Virus record (IMG/VR): IMGVR_UViG_3300031673_009057
Coordinates: 1-21,671 of that record
DNA length: 21,671 nt
Reading direction: 5' to 3' (one strand)
Source: a virus
Position numbers and translations under genes: made by a program. A model generated the notes under the pieces. It made no database searches and was not told the origin of the DNA. It saw only the letters and a program-made list of their open reading frames with translations. Shown piece by piece: positions 1-7,471 of the stretch (positions within the stretch are counted from its first letter, which is position 1; every line of letters begins with the position of its first letter).

Positions 1-2
1 GT

Positions 3-398
3 TACACTGCTTTTGAAAAGGCTAACTACATGATTGAAACAGAGTACCCATTAAATGAATGGAATGTGTACTGTATCTATGTTGGTGATGGTGAAGATTT
101 TGATCCAAAGAAAACTGTTACTCATATGGATATTATGTTAAAGAAGGAAATCAACATGCTAGGATATGTTGAAATTGATCTTGACCACGATGATGATGAT
201 GGTGGTTTTGCTTATAGAGATTCCATGAGAACTCTTCTTGTAGAGATTAAAAAGAAATGGAACTTTTTATCATACCGTGAAAAACAAACTGACTTCTATA
301 AAAATGAAAAAAGAAGATTTCTCTGTGCAGTTATTCGAAACAAAACCCATGTGTGGCCAACTCTAAAACATATGTTATTTGAAAAGGAGAAAAAGTGA
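3..398 (+). CDS. YeaH/YhbH-family (DUF444) protein, C-terminal part
   Basis: The reading frame is open to the left edge, so the gene starts outside the window; the first ATG at 30 is internal. The visible 131 residues match the end of the DUF444 family (YeaH/YhbH, a von Willebrand A-like fold): 'YPLNEWNVYCIYVGDGEDF' corresponds to the family's 'YP..EWNIY..QASDGDNW', followed by 'LGYVEID' and the closing 'VWPTLKHMLF' (family: 'IYPVFRELF'). An Asp-rich insert (DLDHDDDDGG) lies between them. In bacteria yeaH lies beside the kinase gene yeaG (prkA) and is functionally linked to spoVR/ycgB, and a SpoVR homologue follows here at 603. The molecular role of YeaH is unknown. The stop overlaps the next ATG by one base, so the genes are translationally coupled. 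Family assignment is from remembered motifs. Confidence 0.75.
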   Translation, partial: YTAFEKANYMIETEYPLNEWNVYCIYVGDGEDFDPKKTVTHMDIMLKKEINMLGYVEIDLDHDDDDGGFAYRDSMRTLLVEIKKKWNFLSYREKQTDFYKNEKRRFLCAVIRNKTHVWPTLKHMLFEKEKK

Positions 399-616
399 TG
401 GAAATATTAGATGAAAAACAACAAGACGATGGTAATTATTTATGGGACATACAATGCACTGAAGAAGAAATAGTATACTTCAGAGTATATGCGCGAACCA
501 AAGGTAAAGATATTGAAAACATGACTGATGATGAAATAATCCAATTCTCTGTCGTGGGAATGTTAAAAGAACAAATTGATAAAGAAAATGAAAGGATTGA
601 AAATGGACAAGACTGA
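398..616 (+). CDS. Small acidic hypothetical protein (72 aa)
   Basis: This gene lies between the YeaH-like and SpoVR-like genes. The ATG at 398 overlaps the upstream TGA and has a good Shine-Dalgarno (AAAGGAGA at about 383-390); a GTG at 395 is a less likely start. The product is acidic and looks mostly helical, with 'MTDDEIIQFSVVGMLKEQIDKENERIENGQD' split over a likely amphipathic C-terminal helix. I recognise no family. Its end overlaps the SpoVR start by 14 bases, which places it inside a three-gene translationally coupled unit. It may be an accessory to the YeaH/SpoVR pair, but that rests only on position. Confidence 0.6.
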   Translation: MEILDEKQQDDGNYLWDIQCTEEEIVYFRVYARTKGKDIENMTDDEIIQFSVVGMLKEQIDKENERIENGQD

Positions 617-2147
617 TCTACAAAGACTTGTAAAAATAGAAGATAGGATATATCAAATAGCAAAAGATTTTGGACTTGACTTTTGTGATATTGAATTTGA
701 TATTATTCCAGCCCAGAAAATGCTAGAGATTATGGCATATAGAATCCCTGGTAATATTTCAAACTGGAAATATGGCCGTGACTATGAACGACTTAGAACA
801 ATACATGAAAAGGTTAGTGCTGGTCTTCCATTAGAAGTCGTTATAAACTCAGACCCATCAAGAGCATATCTGATGAAAGACAATACTTTAGCAATTCAAG
901 CATTAGTCATGGCCCATGTTGTTGGCCACGTTGCTTTCTTCACAATGAATAAGTACTTCCAAAATACAAACAGGGATATTATTCCCTTTTTAAGTGAAGC
1001 AACAAAACGATTTAATAAGTATGAAAGAATGTATGGCATGGATGAAGTCGAAAGAATAATTGATGCCGGTCACTCAATTCAGTTTCACTCAAGTCCATTT
1101 GACAACGAAACTGAAGATGAAAAAAGAGATAGAATATATGAACAAAAAATGGTACAAGCACATACCAAAAGGAATACTAAGTTTGATGATATTGTTCCTA
1201 TTGATGAGTCATATAAAGATATGGATATTTCTCTTTTCAATCAACGACTATGGAGATCATTGAAGTTAAAAACACCAGTTGAACCAACTGAAGATTTATT
1301 GAGATATATAATTGATAACTCTACTTCTCTTGAAAACTGGCAAAAGGATGTTCTTGAAATATTAAGAGGAGAAGGTAGATACTTCTGGCCTCAAATGAGA
1401 ACAAAGTATATGAACGAAGGGTTCGCAACTTTCTGGCATGAAAAGATTATGAAACAATTGTTTGATGAAGAACTGCTTAACATGACAGATCATGCTCAGT
1501 ATAACTTTTCTAACTCACTAGTAAAGGCCGCTCATACAACAGCCTTAAATCCCTATCTTGTTGGTTCTAAAATGTGGGAAGATATAGTAAACAGATGGGA
1601 CAAAGGTAGACATGGTAGAGATTGGAAAGAATGCAATGATAGAAATCAAAAAGAAGATTGGGATACTCATGATATGAAAGGCAAAGATAAAATGTTTGAA
1701 GTCATGAAGACCCATACAGACTGGCTCTTTATGAAAGGATATTTGACCCCTGATTTGGTTGATGAAATGGAGTTATATATTTTTGTTGAAAGAGAAACTC
1801 CTATGACCCGTGACTTAATCATTACAAGGCAAAAGGCTGAGAAGGTGGCTGAATTGATTATCACAAGTTTCACTCACAGTCATGTGCCGAAAGTTGAAAT
1901 AACAGATGGAAATTACGATCAAAAGGGATATTTGTTCTTGACTCACAGATGGTCCGGAGCAAACCTCAAACAAGATTACTGTAAAAAGACATTACAACAT
2001 ATTGCCAATATCTGGGGCACAAATTGTTATCTTGAAACAAAAGATGGACCAGACAAAAGACTATTATATAAAGTTGAAAGAAAAGCAAAACTAGGAGGAC
2101 CATCAATAAGCAGTAACTCCGGTTCCAATCCAGTTCCACAAATCTAA
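603..2147 (+). CDS. SpoVR/YcgB-family protein
   Basis: The product is 514 residues, close to the size of bacterial SpoVR/YcgB (about 470-510). I chose ATG 603 because AAAGGA sits 7 bases upstream; the frame is open to a TTG at 576. Family landmarks appear in order: 'YGRDYERLR' near the N terminus, 'VMAHVVGHVAFF' (family VMAHVYGHNDFF), 'MNEGFATFWHEKIM' (family MNEGWATFWH), 'NPYLVGSKMWEDI', and a C-terminal part with 'LTHRWSGANL' and 'IWGTNCYLETK'. SpoVR was named for Bacillus spore cortex formation; the Escherichia coli homologue YcgB works with YeaG and YeaH in stationary phase and stress, with unknown biochemistry. The His/Glu-rich motifs suggest a metal site (inference). A terminator follows directly. 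Finding it beside a DUF444 gene in a phage suggests capture of a host starvation module. Confidence 0.85.
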   Translation: MDKTDLQRLVKIEDRIYQIAKDFGLDFCDIEFDIIPAQKMLEIMAYRIPGNISNWKYGRDYERLRTIHEKVSAGLPLEVVINSDPSRAYLMKDNTLAIQALVMAHVVGHVAFFTMNKYFQNTNRDIIPFLSEATKRFNKYERMYGMDEVERIIDAGHSIQFHSSPFDNETEDEKRDRIYEQKMVQAHTKRNTKFDDIVPIDESYKDMDISLFNQRLWRSLKLKTPVEPTEDLLRYIIDNSTSLENWQKDVLEILRGEGRYFWPQMRTKYMNEGFATFWHEKIMKQLFDEELLNMTDHAQYNFSNSLVKAAHTTALNPYLVGSKMWEDIVNRWDKGRHGRDWKECNDRNQKEDWDTHDMKGKDKMFEVMKTHTDWLFMKGYLTPDLVDEMELYIFVERETPMTRDLIITRQKAEKVAELIITSFTHSHVPKVEITDGNYDQKGYLFLTHRWSGANLKQDYCKKTLQHIANIWGTNCYLETKDGPDKRLLYKVERKAKLGGPSISSNSGSNPVPQI

Positions 2148-2175
2148 GTTGGTCGACAATGGTCATTTCTGAATA

Positions 2176-2228
2176 AAAAAAACCCTGTATTTCTGCTAAA
2201 TAACTAAGTATAGATACAGGGTTTTTTT
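2176..2228 (+). terminator. Strong, possibly bidirectional terminator
   Basis: A 15-bp perfect stem pairs 2176-2190 (A7 then CCCTGTAT) with 2214-2228 (ATACAGGG then T7). The 23-nt loop holds CTAAATAACTAAG, which resembles a degenerate late-promoter box. With A-runs on one side and T-runs on the other, it should end transcripts on both strands. It separates the SpoVR operon from the terminase gene. Confidence 0.85.
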
Positions 2229-2260
2229 ATGCCCTGAAGTTGTAACTTGGGGAGAAAGGA

Positions 2261-3808
2261 ATGGCAATAAGATATGATGAGCAGTATGTAAAGAGACCAA
2301 GGGCAGAGCTAGAGTATCAACCAGATCAGATAGTTGAACTTCAAAAATGTATGCAAAGTGTAACATACTTCCTTAAATACGTTAAGATTGTAAATCCGGA
2401 TAAAGGGGAAATTTTATTCGAACCCAGAGATTACCAATGGGAACTTCTGGAAAAATTCCAAGCACACAGATTCAATGTTGGATTATGCAGCCGTCAAAGT
2501 GGTAAAACAACCATAGTTTCCGCTTATGTCTTATGGTATGCTATTTTTCACTCAGATAAAAATATAGGTATTGTTTCAAACAAAGAGTCAAGTGCTAAGA
2601 TGATTCTAGCAAGACTCAAAAGAATGTATGAGTCACTGCCAATCTGGTTAAAGCCAGGTGTTACTGAATACTCAAAAACATTTACTACGTTCGATAATGG
2701 AACAAGAATAGTTATATCAGCAACCTCACCCGATGCCTTTCGTGGTGAGTCAATGAACCTACTATGTTGCGACGAGTTCGCATTCGTCCCTAGTGTAGCA
2801 GCCGAAGACTTCTGGGCTGCTAACTACCCCACCATTTCTGCATCCGAAGAAGCAAAAATCATAATCATATCTACTCCAAATGGATTGTTCAATATCTTCC
2901 ATAGAATATGGTCACAAGCCTTAGCTGGATTAAACACCTTCGTTACAACAAAAGTGAGTTATGAAAGAGTTCCGGGTAGGAACGAAGAGTGGGCAAAAGA
3001 ACAAATCAAAAACCTTGGAATGATGAAATTTAATCAAGAGTTTGCAGTTGAGTTTATTGGTTCTACAAACACCGTTCTTAACTCAGAAACTATTAAAGTA
3101 CTTTTAGCTTCTCATAAAGACCCTAACTTTATGGACTTAGATGATAGATTAAGAATTTGGGAAAAACCAAAAGAAAGAGCAGTATATGCTATGGGAGTAG
3201 ACCCCTCAAAAGGAACAGGTGAACACTGGTCTACAGTACAAATTTTTGAAATAATATCGTTGAGACCTGTAAGAATGGATCAAGTTGCTGTATTTGAACA
3301 TAACTTAACTGATGTATATGACTTCTGTGATATAATTGATAGGCTTTCAATGTACTATAACAACGCATATATTATGTGTGAAAATAATGGCGAGGGCGCT
3401 GCAGTAATTCAAAGACTATGGTGGGATATAGAAAATGAAAATTTAGTTAACTCTGGTTCTAAGACTACAAGTCTTGGTATTAGAGCATCAAGATCAACAA
3501 AACCAAAAGCTGTTTTGCTTATGAAGAAACTTATTGAAGATGGCAGTGTAAAAATAGTTGATAAAAACACCATCGAACAACTCAGTTCTTTTATTGAAGA
3601 AAATAATAAATTCTTTGGTAAAGATAAACCGGATGACTTAGTCTCTGCACTATATTGGTGTATATACTTATTAGAAATGGATATTCTTGATGAAAGTTAT
3701 GGGTTCATTAAAAGAGAAGATGATGAAGATGGATGGGGCGTCTTATCAGACGTGGAATCAGACGTCGAAGATTGGACTTGGTTGACCGATACTGAAGTTT
3801 TTGAATAA
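2261..3808 (+). CDS. 17: Large terminase subunit (T4 gp17-like)
   Basis: The product is 515 residues and is the ATP-driven DNA-packaging motor and headful nuclease acting at the portal. ATPase motifs: Walker A 'SRQSGKTT' at about residues 77-84, Walker B 'LLCCDEFAFV' with D171/E172, and the coupling-motif region 'IIIISTPNG'. Nuclease (RNase H fold) acidic residues: D314 in 'MGVDPSKGTG', E374 in 'YIMCENNGEGA', and D458/D459 in 'KPDDLVSALYW'. T4 gp17 is about 610 residues with Walker A near residue 161, so this protein has a shorter N terminus. The start is well supported by GGAGAAAGGA directly before ATG 2261. The C terminus is acidic. No small-terminase (gp16) gene lies next to it, unlike T4. 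Confidence 0.97.
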   Translation: MAIRYDEQYVKRPRAELEYQPDQIVELQKCMQSVTYFLKYVKIVNPDKGEILFEPRDYQWELLEKFQAHRFNVGLCSRQSGKTTIVSAYVLWYAIFHSDKNIGIVSNKESSAKMILARLKRMYESLPIWLKPGVTEYSKTFTTFDNGTRIVISATSPDAFRGESMNLLCCDEFAFVPSVAAEDFWAANYPTISASEEAKIIIISTPNGLFNIFHRIWSQALAGLNTFVTTKVSYERVPGRNEEWAKEQIKNLGMMKFNQEFAVEFIGSTNTVLNSETIKVLLASHKDPNFMDLDDRLRIWEKPKERAVYAMGVDPSKGTGEHWSTVQIFEIISLRPVRMDQVAVFEHNLTDVYDFCDIIDRLSMYYNNAYIMCENNGEGAAVIQRLWWDIENENLVNSGSKTTSLGIRASRSTKPKAVLLMKKLIEDGSVKIVDKNTIEQLSSFIEENNKFFGKDKPDDLVSALYWCIYLLEMDILDESYGFIKREDDEDGWGVLSDVESDVEDWTWLTDTEVFE

Positions 3809-3819
3809 ATAGATAAATA
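3804..3819 (+). promoter_or_regulatory. Tandem late-promoter-like boxes
   Basis: AATAAATA (3804-3811) is followed directly by GATAAATA (3812-3819); each differs from the T4 late consensus TATAAATA only at the first base. With the T4 geometry (+1 about 6 nt after the box) the second gives a start near 3825 and a leader of about 12 nt that keeps the AAAGGA site of the gene at 3837. The first box overlaps the terminase stop codon. AT-rich DNA makes chance matches possible. Confidence 0.5.
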
Positions 3820-3836
3820 GAGTAAAAGGAACTAGA

Positions 3837-4673
3837 ATGGCTATAACAAAAAAACAATTAGCAGAAAACATAAAACGTAGACTAGGTTATCCTATGGTAA
3901 AAATAGAACTTCATCCACGTCAGATTGAAGATGCAATTGACTATGCCCGTGATAAGTTTATCAAGTGGGCTACGGGTCAAGCGACATCGGAAACATTTCT
4001 TACTATGTTACTATCTGCTGGTCAAAACTTTTATGACTTACCAGTTGGTGTAACTGAAGTTTTATCATATGATGATAAAGGTTCTTCATGGGGCATCAAT
4101 ACATTATTCACAATTGATAACTACTTATACACTAGAGGAGTATTTGATCCTGTAATTTGGGGATCAGGTGGTGACTATAACTTAGTTTCATATCACATAG
4201 CTAGAGACTTTTTAAATACGCTTAAGATGTACACACCAAGTGTATATAACTGGAAGTATCATAGATTTACAAATCAAATAGAAATTCATCCACCGCCACC
4301 ATCTGGGAACTCAGTTTCTGTTACAGATCAAAATGGTGTTTATGTAACGGCTGACTCACCTGGCTATGTATTATTAAGGACTTATATGATGGAGGGAGCC
4401 CAATACTCTAATACAGATAGAGGATGGGAACCACTAGAGAGTTATGAAAATTTCTACACAAGTGATTGGATTTTTGATTATGCTTTGGCTGAATGTAAAA
4501 TAATGCTTGGTAGGATAAGAACAAAATTTGCACAGTTTGCCTCAATAGGAAATACAGGTATAGCTTTAGATGGAGACGCCCTACTTAGTGAGGGCATAGA
4601 AGAAAAACGAGAATTAAAAGAAACCCTACAACTCGAGGAAGTTTGGGATGGATTAGGCATTAGTATGGGATAA
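3837..4673 (+). CDS. 13: Neck protein, T4 gp13-like
   Basis: The product is 278 residues (T4 gp13 about 309). gp13 and gp14 form the head completion/neck ring joining the filled capsid to the tail. The N-terminal 'LAENIKRRLGYPMVKIELHPRQIEDAIDYARDKF' (two adjoining helices), the central Tyr/Phe-rich region, 'NQIEIHPPPPSG', and the C-terminal 'ALDGDALLSEGIEEKRELKETL' match the pattern I remember for gp13-type neck proteins in marine T4-like phages, which end with a similar 'G..L...EI..LEE.L' segment. Position between terminase and gp14/gp15 also fits. AAAGGA precedes the start by 7 bases. Family assignment is by motif memory and synteny; another head-tail connector role is possible. Confidence 0.6.
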   Translation: MAITKKQLAENIKRRLGYPMVKIELHPRQIEDAIDYARDKFIKWATGQATSETFLTMLLSAGQNFYDLPVGVTEVLSYDDKGSSWGINTLFTIDNYLYTRGVFDPVIWGSGGDYNLVSYHIARDFLNTLKMYTPSVYNWKYHRFTNQIEIHPPPPSGNSVSVTDQNGVYVTADSPGYVLLRTYMMEGAQYSNTDRGWEPLESYENFYTSDWIFDYALAECKIMLGRIRTKFAQFASIGNTGIALDGDALLSEGIEEKRELKETLQLEEVWDGLGISMG

Positions 4674-4684
4674 AAGGAAAACAG

Positions 4685-5404
4685 ATGATTATCTACAAAG
4701 TTGTAAATGCAATAAATGGAAAATGTTATATAGGTCAAACTACACAAAGTTTAGGGAAAAGGAAAGTAGGACACAAATTTGAAACTAAAAATGGAACCAC
4801 CTATTTTAGTAATGCTTTAAGAAAGTACGGTTTCAAAAATTTTAAATGGGAAGTAATTGAAGAGTGTGATGATAAAGAACAACTTGATGAAATGGAGTTC
4901 CACTACATTAAACAATACAATAGTTTTAAACCGGAAGGATATAATTTAACTTTGGGCGGTGATAAAGGAACATTTGGTTGGAAACCTACAAAAGAAAATA
5001 AAGAAAAAATAGGCAAAGGTGTCAAAAAAGCTTGGATAAAAATGGATAAAAAAACCAAAAGCAAACAAATAAAAAAATTGAGTAATTTTTGGAGTGAAAA
5101 CCATCCCACACGTGGTAAGAAAAGACCAGAAATTTATGGTGAAAATAATCCAGCTAAAAAACCAGAAGTTAGAAAGAAAATTAGCAAAAATGTTAGTAAA
5201 GCAATGGAAAAATTTAACTACGAAGTGATTTCACCACAGGGCAAAGTGTTTAAAATAACCAACATGAAAAAGTTTTGTCGAGAAAATAATCTATCATCAT
5301 GTAGTATGTTTAAATTATGTGATGGTAAAGTATTACAAGGACACCATAAACAGTGGAGAGCTAAAAAATTGGGACTAATAAAGGAGATAAAATGTCAGAA
5401 TTAA
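4685..5404 (+). CDS. Free-standing GIY-YIG homing endonuclease
   Basis: The product is 239 residues. The N-terminal GIY-YIG nuclease (about 1-90) has 'IIYKVVNAINGKCYIGQTT', the Arg/Lys-rich helix 'GKRKVGH', the metal-binding Glu in 'LDEMEFHYIKQY', and 'GYNLTLGG'. DNA-binding NUMOD3-like repeats follow ('KPTKENKEKIGKG' and 'GENNPAKKPEVRKKIS', about 100-170). A C-terminal NUMOD1/IENR1-like domain (about 180-225) reads 'VISPQGKVFKITNMKKFCREN'. It is Lys/Asn-rich and more AT-biased than the structural genes around it, as expected for a mobile gene. It sits between gp13 and a small gene whose Shine-Dalgarno and first four codons lie within its own 3' end (13-bp overlap). The cut site is probably in a neighbouring gene of endonuclease-free relatives (inference). 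Confidence 0.92.
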   Translation: MIIYKVVNAINGKCYIGQTTQSLGKRKVGHKFETKNGTTYFSNALRKYGFKNFKWEVIEECDDKEQLDEMEFHYIKQYNSFKPEGYNLTLGGDKGTFGWKPTKENKEKIGKGVKKAWIKMDKKTKSKQIKKLSNFWSENHPTRGKKRPEIYGENNPAKKPEVRKKISKNVSKAMEKFNYEVISPQGKVFKITNMKKFCRENNLSSCSMFKLCDGKVLQGHHKQWRAKKLGLIKEIKCQN

Positions 5405-5736
5405 CCGCATATGAAAAAATGTTAAAAGATGGATCAGCTTTTAAACCAATAAAGATAGAACAACCAACACCTGATAATCCAAATGGTGGTATGGGTAGAG
5501 GAGCCGACCCAGATCATGAAATAGACTACAGTGTATTTGATGATCACATGAAAGGCATGATACAGGAAAAAATAGAAGCAAAGAAATCAAAGGTAAATGG
5601 TGGTCCAGAAAGGCCAGGAACACAATCATCACAACAAGATAATCATAGAATCACAAGACTAGAAGAAAGAATTAAACTTCTTGAACAAGCACTTAGTCTT
5701 GTAATGGAAACACAGACCAAATTAATGAGAGGATAA
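5392..5736 (+). CDS. Hypothetical protein with C-terminal coiled coil (114 aa)
   Basis: The first 13 bases overlap the homing endonuclease gene; AAGGAGATAAAATG provides a strong start. The N-terminal two thirds are polar and rich in Pro, Gly and Asp, hence likely disordered. The last 30 residues form a heptad-like helix ('ITRLEERIKLLEQALSLVME'), suggesting oligomerisation. I recognise no family. Position in the neck gene cluster suggests a small virion or assembly protein, but no residue evidence supports a specific role. Confidence 0.7.
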   Translation: MSELTAYEKMLKDGSAFKPIKIEQPTPDNPNGGMGRGADPDHEIDYSVFDDHMKGMIQEKIEAKKSKVNGGPERPGTQSSQQDNHRITRLEERIKLLEQALSLVMETQTKLMRG

Positions 5737-5737
5737 C

Positions 5738-5974
5738 ATGAGAGTAGATGAAAAAATATCAAAATATCTAAATGAGGAACAGGAAGAAGAATATGATCTA
5801 ACATTTGATGAAAGAATGGAAGATGATGTAGAAAAACTTCTTAAAAAAGTCAAAGGATATATGGATGATCCGGATTATGATTATGGTGATGCTAGGACAA
5901 ATGCATACATACCCATGAAATATAAAAAGCAATTTGAAAAGGCATTAGATAAACTAGGAGTCGATTGGGACTAA
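5738..5974 (+). CDS. Small acidic protein with capsid-targeting-like N terminus (78 aa)
   Basis: The start at 5738 is preceded by GAGAGGA and lies two bases after the previous stop. The N terminus 'MRVDEKISKYLNE' ends in L-N-E at residue 13, the kind of (L/I)-x-E site cut by T4 gp21 protease. The rest is strongly acidic ('DDPDYDYGDARTNAYIP') with a helical C-terminal part 'YKKQFEKALDKLGVDWD'. No family recognised. A packaged internal protein is possible; a simple neck accessory is equally possible. Confidence 0.65.
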   Translation: MRVDEKISKYLNEEQEEEYDLTFDERMEDDVEKLLKKVKGYMDDPDYDYGDARTNAYIPMKYKKQFEKALDKLGVDWD

Positions 5975-5975
5975 A

Positions 5976-6650
5976 ATGGGTAAAGCAGCAAGACAAAGAC
6001 GGCCCGAGTGGCAGTTATATGACATACATCACAATGTAGAACATGATTTATTTGAAGGATACATAACCGAGTTCACAGATATTGCTGGTATAGTATGCAA
6101 TTATTATATTAGAGATAGAAGAGTTGAGTTAGACACTCTTTATGGTGAGTCAACTAATACCAATTACTTGAAGCCATTAAGGACCAAGCTTATCTATGAA
6201 CCAACAGAAGAACCAACTCTAACAAGAGGGTTTGGTATTACTTCAGAAGAAGCAATTCAATATGCTTCCATTCCTAAATTTACTTTCACTCGTGACATAA
6301 GTGCTGGTTATCACCCAGTACCCGGAGATGTTATTGTAACACCTTGGAATAATAGGGCATATGAGATAGCAGACGTTGCTGAAGAAGAACATATTTTTCA
6401 ACTCAAAAAATTCATTTGGGGTTTTATACTTAGAGCATTTAGATTCAGCGATCAATCAGATGGAGCAGTTGGACTCAAAACAACCGTTGGATCTAAAGAA
6501 CCTTTCAGAGATTTCAGAGACCCAACAAATAAAGATATTGATACATTTACAGAACCACTCACTGCATTCGGTGATAATGAGTGGTTAGAAGACGAGAGTG
6601 AAGAAATATTTGATTACCAAGGAATAGATACTAGTGTATATGGTTACTAG
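5976..6650 (+). CDS. 14: Neck protein, T4 gp14-like
   Basis: The product is 224 residues (T4 gp14 about 256). Landmarks shared with gp14: an N-terminal helix with 'DLFEGYITEFTDIAGIVCNYYIRD' (T4: V..ESIQMRGVECYYVPR), 'VELDTLYGES' (T4: 'PDLIFGED'), 'FGITSEEAIQYA' (T4: 'FGMQVQDEVTLS'), and the strongest match 'PGDVIVTPWNNRAYEI' followed by 'HIFQLKKF' (T4: 'EGDLIYFPMDNSLFEI' and 'PFYQLG'). gp14 works with gp13 at the head-tail junction. Comparison is to the T4 sequence as I remember it. The gene starts two bases after the previous stop. Confidence 0.75.
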   Translation: MGKAARQRRPEWQLYDIHHNVEHDLFEGYITEFTDIAGIVCNYYIRDRRVELDTLYGESTNTNYLKPLRTKLIYEPTEEPTLTRGFGITSEEAIQYASIPKFTFTRDISAGYHPVPGDVIVTPWNNRAYEIADVAEEEHIFQLKKFIWGFILRAFRFSDQSDGAVGLKTTVGSKEPFRDFRDPTNKDIDTFTEPLTAFGDNEWLEDESEEIFDYQGIDTSVYGY

Positions 6651-6661
6651 GAGATAATAAA

Positions 6662-7084
6662 ATGAGATTGAAAAATTTTTTAAAAGAAGGCATGGAAGAA
6701 ATTCATATGGAAATAGAAAAGTTTCTAAAGAAGAATCCAAATCCAAAGGATAAAGAAATACATGATCTTGCTGATAAATTAGGCATTAACCCACATAGAT
6801 TTGAGGAGCATGTTTATATGATACTTGGTGACTTACTCAAGAAAGAAGATAAAATACCAGGTGGTAAAGCAGATAAGCTTACAGTAAAAGACATAGCTGA
6901 TAAGCATAAAGTCTCAGTTGAAAAAATTGAAAAACAAATAGCGATCGGCGTGAAAGTAGAAATGGAACATGTTGATAGTAAAGATTTAGCAAGAGAAATT
7001 TCTCTGGATCATCTTGAAGAAATGCCAGACTACTATACAAGATTAGCAAAAATGGAAAAGGAAGGTGGAATAGAACATGAGTAA
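6662..7084 (+). CDS. DUF5661-like protein with capsid-targeting-like N terminus
   Basis: The product is 140 residues with a good start (AGGAG 9 bases upstream). The C-terminal half, 'GVKVEMEHVDSKDLAREISLDHLEEMPDYYTRLAKME', carries the signature I associate with DUF5661, a family of unknown function common in phages. Two short helix-turn-helix-like stretches ('IHDLADKLGINPHRFEEHV' and 'VKDIADKHKVSVEKIEKQI') look like an internal duplication. The N terminus 'MRLKNFLKE' is of the capsid-targeting type (L-K-E at residues 7-9). The stop overlaps the ferritin-like gene by 8 bases, suggesting linked production. No enzymatic motif is visible. Confidence 0.75.
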   Translation: MRLKNFLKEGMEEIHMEIEKFLKKNPNPKDKEIHDLADKLGINPHRFEEHVYMILGDLLKKEDKIPGGKADKLTVKDIADKHKVSVEKIEKQIAIGVKVEMEHVDSKDLAREISLDHLEEMPDYYTRLAKMEKEGGIEHE

Positions 7085-7439
7085 GCAGGATTTTATAAAT
7101 ATATTCGAAGCTTATAGAAAGATGCTTCCTAAAGATGATTTATCAGAAATGATGAGCCAACCACCAGGTGATAAAGAAAACCTTGACTTAAAAACAAAAG
7201 ATATGGAACTACTTAGACAGGGTATCATAGCCGAAATGGATGCAGTCAATCTATATGAACAAATGGCAGCAGACGCCACAGACGAAAAAGTTAAAAAAGT
7301 AATGTTAGATATTGCTTATGAAGAAAAGGTGCATGCTGGTGAATTTGAAAAGGTCTTAGAAGAAATTGATCCAGACTATGAAAGAGCTGAGGCAGAAGGC
7401 GAAGATGAAGTAAGAGATATGGAAGGAGAGGAAAAATAA
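7077..7439 (+). CDS. Demi-ferritin / rubrerythrin-like protein
   Basis: The product is 120 residues. Two helices carry iron-binding patterns of half-size ferritin-like proteins: 'RQGIIAEMDAVNLYEQMAADA' and 'VMLDIAYEEKVHAGEFEKVL' (E-E-K-V-H), followed by 'EEIDPDYERAEAEGEDEV'. The layout is very close to demi-ferritins that are encapsulin cargo or fused to encapsulins, which oxidise and store iron inside HK97-fold shells. Two copies would make one four-helix ferroxidase unit. The N terminus 'MSKQDFINIFE' ends in I-F-E, a possible prohead-protease site. The stop TAA overlaps the proposed AUA start of gp15. Iron oxidation is expected for the family; packaging in the phage head is inference. Confidence 0.85.
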   Translation: MSKQDFINIFEAYRKMLPKDDLSEMMSQPPGDKENLDLKTKDMELLRQGIIAEMDAVNLYEQMAADATDEKVKKVMLDIAYEEKVHAGEFEKVLEEIDPDYERAEAEGEDEVRDMEGEEK

Positions 7440-7471
7440 AAGGATATTACTACTATGAAGTAATCAGGAAA

